Shown piece after piece: positions 17,480-30,704 of a stretch of 64,000 bases of DNA. The notes beneath the pieces are model-generated. The model made no database searches, had not been told where the DNA came from, and saw only the letters and a program-made list of their open reading frames with translations. The stretch covers positions 2,294,001-2,358,000 of the forward strand of contig CP063848.1 in NCBI GenBank assembly GCA_015277795.1, written 5' to 3'. Each line of letters begins with the position of its first letter. Position 1 is the first letter of the stretch. The position numbers and the translations under genes are program-made. This DNA comes from Massilia sp. UMI-21 (GTDB taxonomy: Bacteria; Pseudomonadota; Gammaproteobacteria; Burkholderiales; Burkholderiaceae_D).

Positions 17480-18662
17480 TTGCCGCCATTTTTTTCTGGC
17501 CCAGCCGTCCCGGCCATCCTGGCCCTCGCTGACGGAACGATTTTCAAAGGAGTTTCCATTGGTGCCACCGGTCACACGACCGGCGAAGTGGTGTTCAACA
17601 CCGCGATTACGGGCTACCAGGAAATTCTCACCGACCCCAGCTATTCACGTCAGATCGTTACCCTGACGTACCCGCACATCGGCAACTACGGCGTCAACCC
17701 GGCCGACGTCGAGGCCTCGAAGGTCCACGCCGCCGGCCTGATCATCCGTGACCTGCCGCTGCTGGCATCGAATTTCCGTTCCACCCAGTCGCTGTCGGAC
17801 TACCTGAAGCAGGAAAACGTGGTCGCCATCGCCGGCATCGACACCCGCAAGCTGACCCGTATCCTGCGCGAGAAGGGCGCCCAGAGCGGCGCCATCGTCA
17901 CCGGCATCCAGGGCAAGGAGCCGTCGGAAGCGCAGGCGCTGGAACTGGCGCGCTCCTTCCCGGGCCTGGCCGGCATGGACCTGGCCAAGGTCGTCTCGGT
18001 GAAAGAGCCCTACGAATTCGTGGAAACCGAGTGGAAGCTGGGCGAAGGTTTCGGCAAGCAGGACAATCCCAAGTACCACGTGGTCGCCTTCGACTATGGC
18101 GTCAAGCGCAACATCCTGCGCATGCTGGCCGAGCGCGGCTGCAAGGTGACCGTGCTGCCGGCGCAGGCGACTGCCGCCGATGCCCTGGCGCTCAATCCTG
18201 ACGGCATTTTCCTGGCCAACGGCCCGGGCGATCCGGAACCCTGCGACTACGCGATCAAGGCAAGCGCGGAGCTGATCGAGAAGGGCATCCCGACCTTCGG
18301 CATCTGCCTCGGCCACCAGATCATGGCGCTGGCATCCGGCGCCAGGACCATGAAGATGAAGTTCGGCCACCACGGCGCCAACCACCCGGTGCAGGACCTC
18401 GATTCGAAGAAGGTCCTGATCACCTCGCAGAACCACGGCTTCGCGGTCGACCCGCAGACCCTGCCGGCCAACTGCCGCGTCACCCACGTGTCGCTGTTCG
18501 ACGGTTCGCTGCAGGGTTTCGAGCGCACGGACAAACCGGCGTTCTGCTTCCAGGGCCACCCGGAAGCCTCGCCCGGCCCGACCGACGTCGCCTACCTGTT
18601 CGACCGCTTCATCGGCCTGATGCAAAAGAGCGGAGAAAAAGACAATGCAGAAGGAAAAGTAA

Positions 18663-18670
<8 letters not shown>
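17480..18670 (+). CDS. carA: Carbamoyl-phosphate synthase small subunit
   Basis: A 396-residue glutamine amidotransferase subunit. It hydrolyses glutamine and channels ammonia to CarB for carbamoyl phosphate, the precursor of arginine and pyrimidines. N-terminal CarA domain ([35 protein letters not shown]) and class I GATase domain from about residue 195 with nucleophile C276 in FGICLGHQ and the [10 protein letters not shown] motif carrying the catalytic histidine. The start is TTG at 17480, supported by GGGAG six bases upstream and by the conserved N-terminus [18 protein letters not shown]; no ATG fits. It overlaps carB by 8 bases. Confidence 0.95.
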
Positions 18671-21893
<3,223 letters not shown>

Positions 21894-21926
21894 GCATCAG
21901 TGTAAGAACTGAGTAGTACCAAACGA

Positions 21927-21971
21927 CCACAGAGCTCGCGCGGCCCAGGCGCCGCGCGCCTCTGTGGTTTT
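21927..21971 (+). terminator. Terminator after carB
   Basis: CCACAGAG (21927-21934) pairs with CTCTGTGG (21960-21967), with a further GC-rich inner stem, followed by TTTTC. greA starts 37 bases later. Confidence 0.75.
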
Positions 21972-22007
21972 CACTTGGTGCGTCCAATCACCAACAGATA
22001 GAGCGAC

Positions 22008-22487
22008 ATGAACACTACCGTACCACTGACCAAATACGGCGCTGAACTCCTGAAGGAAGAGCTGCACCAGCTCAAGACCAAGGAGCGCCGTAATGTGATC
22101 GACGCGATCGCCGAGGCGCGTTCGCACGGCGACCTGTCCGAAAATGCAGAATACGATGCCGCCAAGGAGCGCCAGGCCTTCGTCGAAGGCCGCATCGCGG
22201 AACTCGAAGGCAAGCTGAGCGCCGCGCAGATCATCGACCCGGCCACGCTGGACGCGGAAGGCCGCGTCGTCTTCGCGTCGACCGTCGACCTGGAAGACCT
22301 GGACAACGGCCAGAAGGTCAGCTACCAGATCGTCGGCCTCGATGAAGCCGACCTGAAACTGAACAAGGTGTCGGTGACCTCGCCGATCGCCCGCGCCCTG
22401 ATCGGCAAGTACGCCGGCGACGTGGTCGAAGTGCAGGCCCCGTCGGGTCCGCGCGAATACGAAATCCTCGAAGTCCGCTACGTCTGA
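22008..22487 (+). CDS. greA: Transcription elongation factor GreA
   Basis: A 159-residue factor that rescues backtracked RNA polymerase by stimulating transcript cleavage. N-terminal coiled coil (residues about 1-75) with the tip acidic residues in [17 protein letters not shown], the signature of GreA, and a C-terminal FKBP-like domain ending [23 protein letters not shown]. Length is standard. Its stop shares one base with the ATG of the following DUF4149 gene. Confidence 0.96.
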   Translation: MNTTVPLTKYGAELLKEELHQLKTKERRNVIDAIAEARSHGDLSENAEYDAAKERQAFVEGRIAELEGKLSAAQIIDPATLDAEGRVVFASTVDLEDLDNGQKVSYQIVGLDEADLKLNKVSVTSPIARALIGKYAGDVVEVQAPSGPREYEILEVRYV

Positions 22488-22981
22488 TGACCACCAGCCG
22501 GACGGCAGCGCCGTCGTCCTCCGCCAGTCCCGCCGGAAGTCGCCTGGCCGCCGCGCGGCTGCTGGCGGCCGTGTTGTGGGCCGGCGCGCTGTGGGCGCTC
22601 GGCTACATCGCCGCGCCGGCCGTGTTCGCGGCGGTGCCGAGCACGGTGGCGGGCGACGTCGTGGCCGTGCTCCTCGATCGCCTCGGCTGGGTGTCGCTCG
22701 GCTGCGCCGCGCTGGTTCTGGTGCTGGTACGCCTGTCGCCCGACCTCGACCCGCGGCGCCGGCGCTCGCTGAACCTGCTGGTGCTGGCCATGCTGGCCTG
22801 TGCGCTGGTCATGTGGGCCGGGCTGCAGCCGGCCATGGCGCAGATGCGCGAACTGGCCGGCCCGGAAGGGGTGAGGGCCTCGCCATACTGGACCCGGTTC
22901 GCCGTGATGCATGGGGTGTCGCAGCTGTTTCACGTGATCGAGAGTATTCTCGCTGCGATGCTGGTGCTGAAGAGCCGTTGA
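22487..22981 (+). CDS. DUF4149 domain membrane protein
   Basis: A 164-residue integral membrane protein with about four hydrophobic helices (roughly residues 23-48, 63-82, 93-113 and 140-158). The DUF4149 family has no established function; the segment GAGxLWALGYIAAPAVF-like start (here AGALWALGYIAAPAVF) and the terminal helix HGVSQLFHVIESILAAML fit it. It overlaps greA by one base, so it is translated from the same message; the greA-DUF4149-yhbY order recurs in Burkholderiales. A composite repeat starts 11 bases after its stop. Confidence 0.82.
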   Translation: MTTSRTAAPSSSASPAGSRLAAARLLAAVLWAGALWALGYIAAPAVFAAVPSTVAGDVVAVLLDRLGWVSLGCAALVLVLVRLSPDLDPRRRRSLNLLVLAMLACALVMWAGLQPAMAQMRELAGPEGVRASPYWTRFAVMHGVSQLFHVIESILAAMLVLKSR

Positions 22982-22991
22982 TCCAGATTTT

Positions 22992-23105
22992 GTAGGGTGG
23001 GCGGATCCTCCGCCCGCGCGTTCAGGCAACTTGTCAATACCGGAAGCATTTTTCGTCAATTCTTGCGTGAGCTGAACGCGTGGGCAGGAGACCTGCCCAC
23101 CCTAC
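22992..23105. repeat. Composite palindromic repeat (paired REP-like), copy 3
   Basis: The left part (22992-23015) begins GTAGGGTGGGCGG and folds with its own TCCGCCC; the right part (23080-23105) contains GTGGGCAGG and ends CCTGCCCACCCTACG. Between them CGCGTTCAG (22016-like position 23016-23024) is mirrored exactly by CTGAACGCG (23072-23080), so the whole 114-base unit is an inverted pair enclosing about 47 bases. It uses the same terminal sequence as the elements at 651 and 4209. Confidence 0.85.
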
Positions 23106-23143
23106 GCCCCTCAGCTTGGAAGACTGATGCTGGATAAAGGGCG

Positions 23144-23165
23144 AAAAAAACCGGGTCTCCCCGGT
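23144..23165 (-). terminator. Terminator after yhbY (minus strand)
   Basis: Read on the minus strand, ACCGGG pairs with CCCGGT (23150-23155 with 23160-23165) around a 4-base loop and is followed by a run of seven T. It lies just downstream of the yhbY stop. Confidence 0.88.
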
Positions 23166-23170
23166 CTTGA

Positions 23171-23641
23171 TCACTTGTTCAGTGAATTCTTCTTGGTAGA
23201 AGTCTGACGCGGCTTGGCGCGCTTGATGTTGCCGCCCGCGGTCACACGTTCGTTTCCCTTGATCATGACCTTGGTGACGCTCGGCTTCTTGGTGCCGCTG
23301 GCGCTGGCCTTGACGATGGTGACTTCGCGCATGCCCTTGCCGGCCTTGCTGCTGCGTTCCTTGACGGTTTCCTTCTTCGGGCGGTAGAGCACCAGCAGCT
23401 TGCCGATGTGCTGGACCGGCGCCGCGTCGAGTTCTTCGCAGACCTGCTCGTACATGGCGATACGGGCTTCGCGGTCGTCGCCGAACACGCGCACCTTGAT
23501 CAGGCCGTGCGCGTCGAGGCTGGCGGCGATTTCCTTCATGACCGATTCGGTCAGGCCGGATTCGCCGATCATGACGACTGGATTGAGTCCGTGGGCCTCG
23601 GCGCGCAGGGCGCTGCGCTCGGCCGGAGTGAGTTTAAGCAT
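23171..23641 (-). CDS. yhbY: YhbY-type CRM-domain RNA-binding protein
   Basis: A 156-residue protein. The CRM domain (residues about 1-92) shows LTPAERSALRAEAHGLNPVVMIGESGLTE, where GxxG-type GESG is the RNA-binding loop, and ends HIGKLLVLYRP. Family members associate with pre-50S ribosomes. Residues 93-156 form an extra lysine/arginine/serine-rich tail (KAGKGMREV..., NIKRAKPRQTSTKKNS) absent from the roughly 97-residue E. coli protein; it looks disordered and could bind RNA. It is divergent from rlmE, with 42 AT-rich bases between them, which must hold both promoters. Confidence 0.92.
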   Translation of the reverse strand: MLKLTPAERSALRAEAHGLNPVVMIGESGLTESVMKEIAASLDAHGLIKVRVFGDDREARIAMYEQVCEELDAAPVQHIGKLLVLYRPKKETVKERSSKAGKGMREVTIVKASASGTKKPSVTKVMIKGNERVTAGGNIKRAKPRQTSTKKNSLNK

Positions 23642-23683
23642 AATAAGTTTTGGAAGTACCTTTAAAAGCAGTATTCTACGCGA

Positions 23684-24331
23684 ATGGCCAAGAACAAATT
23701 AAACAAAAACTGGTTGCATGACCATATTAACGACCCTTACGTCAAACTGGCCCAGAAAGAGGGCTACCGTGCCCGCGCCGCCTACAAGCTCAAGGAAATC
23801 GACGAAAGCGAAAAGCTGATCAAGCCGGGCCAGGTGATCGTCGACCTCGGCTGTACCCCGGGCAGCTGGGCCCAGTACACCCGCCGCAAGCTGGCCGGCG
23901 CGGACGGCGGCCGCATCCACGGCACCATCATCGGGCTCGACATGCTGCCGATGGAGCCGATCGCCGATGTGCAGACCATCCTCGGTGATTTCCGCGAAGA
24001 AGAGGTGCTGGGTCAACTCGACGAACTGTTGCAAGGCCGCAAGGTCGACCTCGTGCTGTCCGACATGGCGCCGAATCTGTCGGGTATTCCCACTGCCGAT
24101 GCGGCGCGAATGGAACACTTGATCGACCTGGCCATTGAGTTTTCTCAACTGCACATGAAACCGGGCGGCGCTCTGCTGGTGAAGTGCTTTAAAGATATGG
24201 GATTTACCCAGATACTGGAAAAGTTTCGTACCGAGTTCAAGACCGTCAAGCAGGTCAAACCGAAGGCAAGCCGGGACAAATCCTCGGAAATTTTCCTGCT
24301 TGGACGCGGTCTGAAGAATCCAGTGGCGTGA
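23684..24331 (+). CDS. rlmE: 23S rRNA (uridine-2'-O-)-methyltransferase RlmE (FtsJ/RrmJ)
   Basis: A 215-residue SAM-dependent enzyme that methylates the ribose of U2552 in 23S rRNA. N-terminal [14 protein letters not shown] carries the first catalytic lysine, [15 protein letters not shown] (51-65) is the SAM loop, [11 protein letters not shown] contains the catalytic aspartate, [11 protein letters not shown] the second lysine and [10 protein letters not shown] the glutamate, completing the K-D-K-E tetrad. Standard length. It is divergent from yhbY and followed by ftsH, the normal proteobacterial order. Confidence 0.96.
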   Translation: MAKNKLNKNWLHDHINDPYVKLAQKEGYRARAAYKLKEIDESEKLIKPGQVIVDLGCTPGSWAQYTRRKLAGADGGRIHGTIIGLDMLPMEPIADVQTILGDFREEEVLGQLDELLQGRKVDLVLSDMAPNLSGIPTADAARMEHLIDLAIEFSQLHMKPGGALLVKCFKDMGFTQILEKFRTEFKTVKQVKPKASRDKSSEIFLLGRGLKNPVA

Positions 24332-24546
24332 AATACAGGGCTGGATGCTGTTTTGCCCTTGATATTCGGCGCGGCAACCGCACATCACCCGCGTGAGGCT
24401 GGTTGCGCGAACGTCGCCGCCGGCTGGACATGTAAAATTGGCATTTCAGCACTATTGCCGTACGTTGCGTGGCAGCGTCGGCTTATTGCGGTTAAAATCG
24501 TCATACTGATATCGGTAGAGATGCAATCCGCATCGGAGGAGTTTTC
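24332..24546 (+). promoter_or_regulatory. rlmE-ftsH intergenic region
   Basis: A 215-base non-coding stretch. TTGCGGTTAAAATCG around 24486-24500 and GTAAAATTGGC around 24431-24441 contain TAAAAT boxes that could be -10 elements, but neither has a good -35 at 16-18 bases. ATCGGAGGAG (24532-24541) is the ftsH ribosome site. No sigma-32 consensus was found. Confidence 0.4.
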
Positions 24547-26433
<1,887 letters not shown>

Positions 26434-26459
26434 TTTGCGGCCTGATCGCCTCTTCTAGT

Positions 26460-26494
26460 CGAGCAAAGGCATCCCGGTGGATGCCTTTTGCTCG
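26460..26494 (+). terminator. Hairpin after ftsH
   Basis: GAGCAAAGGCATCC (26461-26474) is mirrored by GGATGCCTTTTGCTC (26479-26493) with CGGT as loop. The T-run is inside the descending arm, so termination efficiency is uncertain. folP may still be transcribed from ftsH by read-through. Confidence 0.65.
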
Positions 26495-26526
26495 TTAACG
26501 CTTCACCATCCCAGCGCTTCCACGCC

Positions 26527-27375
26527 ATGCCCCAGAACCTGCAATGCGGCCAGTACAGCTTCGCGCTGGACGGTCCAGGCGCCGCCCATCCGGTCGTGAT
26601 GGGTATCCTGAACCTGACCCCCGATTCCTTTTCCGACGGCGGCCGCTACCAGGGCCTCGAGTTCGCGCTCTCGCACGCCGAGGAGATGATCCGCGACGGG
26701 GCCGGCATGATCGACATCGGTGGCGAATCGACCCGGCCGGGCTCGCCCGGCGTCGCGCTGGCGGAAGAGCTGGCGCGCGTGATGCCGGCACTGTATGCGC
26801 TGCGCACGCTCGATTGCGCCCTGTCGGTCGACACCTGCAAGCCGGAAGTCATGCGTGAGGCGATCATCGCCGGCGCCGACATGATCAACGACATCAACGG
26901 TTTTCGCGCGCCCGGCGCCATCGAGGCGGTGCGCGACAGCGATTGCGGCCTGTGCGTGATGCACATGCAGGCGACCCCGCAGACCATGCAGCAGGCGCCC
27001 AGCTACGGCGACGTGGTGGGCGAGGTCGTCGACTTCCTGAATCGGCGGGTGGACGCGATGGTGGCCGCCGGGATCGAACGGGAACGCATCTGCATCGACC
27101 CGGGTTTCGGCTTCGGCAAGACGGTCGAGCACAATTTCGCGCTGCTGCGCCAGCTCGCGCGCATCCGTGACGCGCTGGGCCTGCCGGTGCTGGCCGGGAT
27201 GTCGCGCAAGTCGATGATCGGCGCAGTGACGGGACGTCCGGTCGAGCAAAGAGTTGCCGGAAGTATTGGAGCGGCATTGGCTGCGGTAGCGCATGGCGCT
27301 AGAATCGTGCGTGTGCATGATGTGGCGGATACGGTTGATGCCTTGAAGGTATGGCACGCAGCCAACAACGATTAA
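26527..27375 (+). CDS. folP: Dihydropteroate synthase
   Basis: A 282-residue TIM-barrel enzyme that condenses 6-hydroxymethyl-dihydropterin pyrophosphate with p-aminobenzoate in folate synthesis and is the sulfonamide target. Signatures: [15 protein letters not shown] near residue 23, [52 protein letters not shown] and [14 protein letters not shown]. The ATG at 26527 was taken because the longer frame starts inside the preceding hairpin; it lacks a strong ribosome site. glmM follows 25 bases later. Confidence 0.95.
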   Translation: MPQNLQCGQYSFALDGPGAAHPVVMGILNLTPDSFSDGGRYQGLEFALSHAEEMIRDGAGMIDIGGESTRPGSPGVALAEELARVMPALYALRTLDCALSVDTCKPEVMREAIIAGADMINDINGFRAPGAIEAVRDSDCGLCVMHMQATPQTMQQAPSYGDVVGEVVDFLNRRVDAMVAAGIERERICIDPGFGFGKTVEHNFALLRQLARIRDALGLPVLAGMSRKSMIGAVTGRPVEQRVAGSIGAALAAVAHGARIVRVHDVADTVDALKVWHAANND

Positions 27376-27400
27376 TCACGGAAAAGAGAGTAGAAGAAGA

Positions 27401-28741
27401 ATGGCACGAAAATATTTCGGTACGGATGGTGTTCGTGGTCTGGTCGGCGCAGCGCCGATTACGCCTGACTTCGTGATGCGCCTCGGCTATGCCGCCGGCA
27501 CGGTGCTCGCCAAAGGCGCCAAGTCGAGCAGCGGCCGCCCGGTCGTCCTGATCGGCAAGGACACCCGCATTTCGGGTTACATGCTGGAAGCCGCGCTGGA
27601 GGCGGGCTTCTCCGCCGCCGGCGTGGACGTGATGCTGGCCGGCCCGATGCCGACCCCGGCCATTGCCTACCTGACCCGCGCCCTGCGCCTGCAAGCCGGC
27701 GTGGTGATCTCGGCTTCGCACAATCCTTTCCAGGACAACGGCATCAAGTTCTTCTCCCGACACGGCACCAAGCTGCCCGACGCGGTCGAACTGGAAATCG
27801 AAGAAGCCATCGACGAGCCGATGGGCTGTGTGCCTTCCGACAAGCTGGGCCGCGCGTCGCGCCTGCGCGATGCCCAGGGCCGCTACATCGAATTCTGCAA
27901 GAGCACCTTCCCGAACGAACTCGACCTGCGCGGCCTGAAGATCGTGGTCGACAGCGCCCATGGTGCGGCCTACAACATCGCACCGCACGTGTTCCACGAA
28001 CTCGGCGCCGAAGTGGTCTCGATCGGCGCCCAGCCGGACGGTTTCAACATCAATGCCGGCGTCGGCGCTACCGCGCCGAAGGCCTTGTCGGAAGCGGTCG
28101 TGGCCAACAAGGCCGACCTCGGCATTGCGCTGGACGGCGACGCCGACCGCCTGATCATGGTCGACGCGGGCGGACGCGTCTACAACGGCGACGAATTGCT
28201 GTACCTGATGGTGCGCGACCGCATGGCGACCGGCCCGGTGGCCGGCGCGGTCGGCACCCTCATGACCAACATGGCGCTGGAAGTGGCCTTCAAGCAGATG
28301 GGTGTCGGCTTCGCGCGTGCCAAGGTGGGCGATCGCTATGTGCTGGAAGTGATGCAGGAGCGCGGCTGGCTGTTCGGCGGCGAGAGCTCGGGCCACCTGC
28401 TGGCCCTGGACAAGCACAGCACCGGCGACGGCATCGTCTCGGCGCTGCAGGTGCTGTCGGCGCTCAAGCGCAGCAACATGTCGCTGGCCGAATGCTGCAG
28501 CGAGCTCACGCTCTATCCGCAGACCCTGATCAACAAGCGCGTCACGCCGGGTTTCGACTGGACCAGCGACCAGGCCCTGGTGGCCGAGAAGGAAGCGGTC
28601 GAGCGCGAACTGGGCGACGCGGGCCGGGTCTTGATCCGGGCATCGGGCACCGAGCCCCTGATCCGCGTCATGGTCGAGGCCAAGGAGGCCGAACTGGCCG
28701 AGAGCATGGCGCGCCGCATCGCCGACAAGCTGGCCGCCTGA
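27401..28741 (+). CDS. glmM: Phosphoglucosamine mutase
   Basis: A 446-residue alpha-phosphohexomutase that converts glucosamine-6-phosphate to glucosamine-1-phosphate, feeding UDP-GlcNAc for peptidoglycan, LPS and, here, the polysaccharide locus at 36.8-53.2 kb. Active-site serine S106 in [10 protein letters not shown], metal loop DGDADR ([13 protein letters not shown]), sugar-binding GESSGH ([12 protein letters not shown]) and phosphate-binding loop [14 protein letters not shown] are complete. Start [13 protein letters not shown] is the family norm. The downstream tRNA promoter begins 22 bases after the stop. Confidence 0.97.
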   Translation: MARKYFGTDGVRGLVGAAPITPDFVMRLGYAAGTVLAKGAKSSSGRPVVLIGKDTRISGYMLEAALEAGFSAAGVDVMLAGPMPTPAIAYLTRALRLQAGVVISASHNPFQDNGIKFFSRHGTKLPDAVELEIEEAIDEPMGCVPSDKLGRASRLRDAQGRYIEFCKSTFPNELDLRGLKIVVDSAHGAAYNIAPHVFHELGAEVVSIGAQPDGFNINAGVGATAPKALSEAVVANKADLGIALDGDADRLIMVDAGGRVYNGDELLYLMVRDRMATGPVAGAVGTLMTNMALEVAFKQMGVGFARAKVGDRYVLEVMQERGWLFGGESSGHLLALDKHSTGDGIVSALQVLSALKRSNMSLAECCSELTLYPQTLINKRVTPGFDWTSDQALVAEKEAVERELGDAGRVLIRASGTEPLIRVMVEAKEAELAESMARRIADKLAA

Positions 28742-28762
28742 CGCAGGGCATGGGTGCGCGAT

Positions 28763-28791
28763 TTGACGCGCACCCGTTGCGGGAGTATGAT
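28763..28791 (+). promoter_or_regulatory. Promoter of the tRNA pair
   Basis: TTGACG (28763-28768), a 17-base spacer and TATGAT (28786-28791) form a near-consensus sigma-70 promoter whose start site would fall a few bases before tRNA-Pro. Confidence 0.82.
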
Positions 28792-28801
28792 CGGCCCCAA
28801 T

Positions 28802-28878
28802 CGGAGTGTAGCGCAGCCCGGTAGCGCACCTGGTTTGGGACCAGGGGGTCCAAGGTTCGAATCCTTGTACTCCGACCA
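28802..28878 (+). tRNA. tRNA-Pro(TGG)
   Basis: A complete 77-base cloverleaf: acceptor CGGAGTG/TACTCCG (one G-U pair), D-stem GCGC/GCGC, anticodon stem CCTGG/CCAGG with loop TTTGGGA giving anticodon TGG, variable GGGTC, T-arm CAAGG-TTCGAAT-CCTTG, discriminator A and an encoded CCA. Confidence 0.97.
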
Positions 28879-28890
28879 CCGCTTCTTCTG

Positions 28891-28912
28891 CGGGCTGTCG
28901 ATCGACAGCCCG
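28891..28912 (+). terminator. 22-base palindrome between the tRNAs
   Basis: CGGGCTGTCGA and TCGACAGCCCG are perfect inverted arms with no spacer, followed by TTTCGTTTCT. It may act as a weak terminator or as a processing signal separating tRNA-Pro and tRNA-Arg. Confidence 0.6.
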
Positions 28913-28959
28913 TTTCGTTTCTGCGGCCCGGTAATCCGGACCGTCTACGCCATCTTCAT

Positions 28960-29036
<77 letters not shown>

Positions 29037-29157
29037 CTCCTCGTCGGCGATCCGCACGCCATCGCAAGGCATGTATTTCGCGAATGCCGTCCGGTGCAGT
29101 AAGATCACGGTCCGGACGGGCCTGTCGTGGCTCTCCCTCACCACTATTTCGGACCGC

Positions 29158-29496
29158 ATGCTTTTCCTGACTGTTCCCTACGCCGAGAAGGACGAAGCCA
29201 AGGCGCTCGGCGCCCGCTGGAATCCCACCAAACGCCGCTGGTACGTGCCGGACGGCGTCGCTACCGCCGCTTTTGCCAAATGGGCCGCGCAGGGCGGCGA
29301 TGCCGCCGGCGCCGCTGGCGTGGCCGGCGGCCGCGTCGACAGCTACCTGGGCAAGACCGTGACCGGCACCAACTACGTCGCGCTCGACCATGACTGCAAT
29401 CCTTTCGAGCCCTGCACGCAATGCGCACTGGCCTTGGCCGATACCGAGTGGCCCAAGGCACGCCAGCAGCTGGCCGGCCTGGTCGCGAAGCTGTAA
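29158..29496 (+). CDS. DUF5710 domain protein
   Basis: A 112-residue protein. Residues 1-45 are a DUF5710-type module, LTVPYAEKDEAKALGARWNPTKRRWYVPDG, a short beta-rich unit found in many proteins that handle DNA or mobile elements and also alone. The second half contains the pair CNPFEPCTQCALALAD, four cysteines within about 16 residues if the tail is included, which might bind metal. The chosen ATG (29158) begins directly with the domain; the frame is open further upstream but has no support. Function is unknown. Confidence 0.7.
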   Translation: MLFLTVPYAEKDEAKALGARWNPTKRRWYVPDGVATAAFAKWAAQGGDAAGAAGVAGGRVDSYLGKTVTGTNYVALDHDCNPFEPCTQCALALADTEWPKARQQLAGLVAKL

Positions 29497-29601
29497 TCCG
29501 GGGCGCGCGCGTCCCGGCAGGCGAACGGCGTCCGCAGCGCTGCCGTGTTAACGTTCCGGCTCCGCGCACTTCCCCTGCGTGCGCGCTTTCGGAGACTGCC
29601 C

Positions 29602-30573
29602 ATGCCCTTCGCACGACTGTTCCAGCCCTGCATCCGTTTCTCCTGCCTGCTGGCGCTGGTGTACGCATTGGCTCCCACCGTCCGTGCGGCCGACGCGCCG
29701 GCCGCGCCGGCACCGGAGGAAACATTCATGTTGCAGCTGGCGCAAGACAGCGACCAGGCCCAGGATCCGGGCGCGGGCAGCGTGCAGTTCATCGGTACCG
29801 CCACGGTGATCATCCGCTACCAGGGCTTCACGATCCTGACCGACCCGAACTTCCTGCACAAGGGCGAGCACGTGCACCTCGGGTATGGCTTGACGTCGGA
29901 ACGCACGACCGATCCGGCCATCGAGTTCGAACAACTGCCGCGGATCGACCTGGTCGTGCTTTCCCATTTCCATGGCGACCATTTCGACCAGCTGGTACAG
30001 GAAAAGCTCAACCGCGCCACGCCGATCGTCACCACCAAGGAGGGGAGCGAACGGCTCAAGCGCCTGGGATTCACCCGCACCATCGGCCTGAGCAGCTGGG
30101 ACCGGCTCGAAGTCGCCAAGGGCGCCGCCCGCCTGCGCCTGACGGCCACGCCGGCGCGCCACGGCCCGGCCGGCGTGGCCGTCCTGCTGCCGACGGTAAT
30201 GGGTTCCGTGCTCGATTTCGGCGCCGATCCGGCGGCGCCCGATTACCGCATGTACATCAGTGGCGACACGCTGGTGTACGACGACATCCGCGCGATCCCG
30301 CAGCGCTTTCCGAACATCGACCTGGCGCTGCTGCACCTGGGCGGCACCCGCATCCTCGGCGTGGTGAAGCTGACGATGGACGGCAAGGACGGGGTGCGCA
30401 TGATGCAGATCGTGCGGCCGGGGAAGACCGTGCCGATCCACTACAACGACTACGATGTGTTCAAGTCGCCGCTCGCGGACTTCGCGCGCGAGGTCGAGGC
30501 GGCCGGCCTCGAGAAGGACGTGGTCTACCTCGCGCACGGCGACACCTATTCGTTTGGCCGGACACAGCGGTAA
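29602..30573 (+). CDS. Secreted metallo-beta-lactamase-fold hydrolase (UlaG-like)
   Basis: A 323-residue protein with an N-terminal signal peptide (hydrophobic core IRFSCLLALVYALAPTVRA, cleavage about residue 29). The metal motif HFHGDH (H122, H124, D126, H127) and later GDTLVYDD supply the zinc ligands of the metallo-beta-lactamase fold; SVQFIGTATVIIRYQGFTILTDPNFLHKG is the UlaG/L-ascorbate-lactonase-like opening strand pair. It is predicted periplasmic, which is unusual for UlaG-like proteins. GGAG lies 8 bases before the ATG at 29602. It lies just before the polysaccharide export genes but is separated by 131 non-coding bases. Substrate unknown. Confidence 0.85.
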   Translation: MPFARLFQPCIRFSCLLALVYALAPTVRAADAPAAPAPEETFMLQLAQDSDQAQDPGAGSVQFIGTATVIIRYQGFTILTDPNFLHKGEHVHLGYGLTSERTTDPAIEFEQLPRIDLVVLSHFHGDHFDQLVQEKLNRATPIVTTKEGSERLKRLGFTRTIGLSSWDRLEVAKGAARLRLTATPARHGPAGVAVLLPTVMGSVLDFGADPAAPDYRMYISGDTLVYDDIRAIPQRFPNIDLALLHLGGTRILGVVKLTMDGKDGVRMMQIVRPGKTVPIHYNDYDVFKSPLADFAREVEAAGLEKDVVYLAHGDTYSFGRTQR

Positions 30574-30704
30574 AAGGCAGGTGGCCGCGCCGTCCGTTCC
30601 GGGGTGTCGTCGCCGGCGCGACCCGCTCAATCGTGCGCGCTCGCCATACCGCTGAGTAAACGCTATGATGCCAGCCTGACAAGAATTGCTTCCAGGCCCA
30701 AGGC

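Noticed and set aside
24340..24546. A possible heat-shock (sigma-32) promoter before ftsH
   Set aside because: A CCCTTGA is present near 24355, but no CCCCAT-like element occurs at 13-17 bases.
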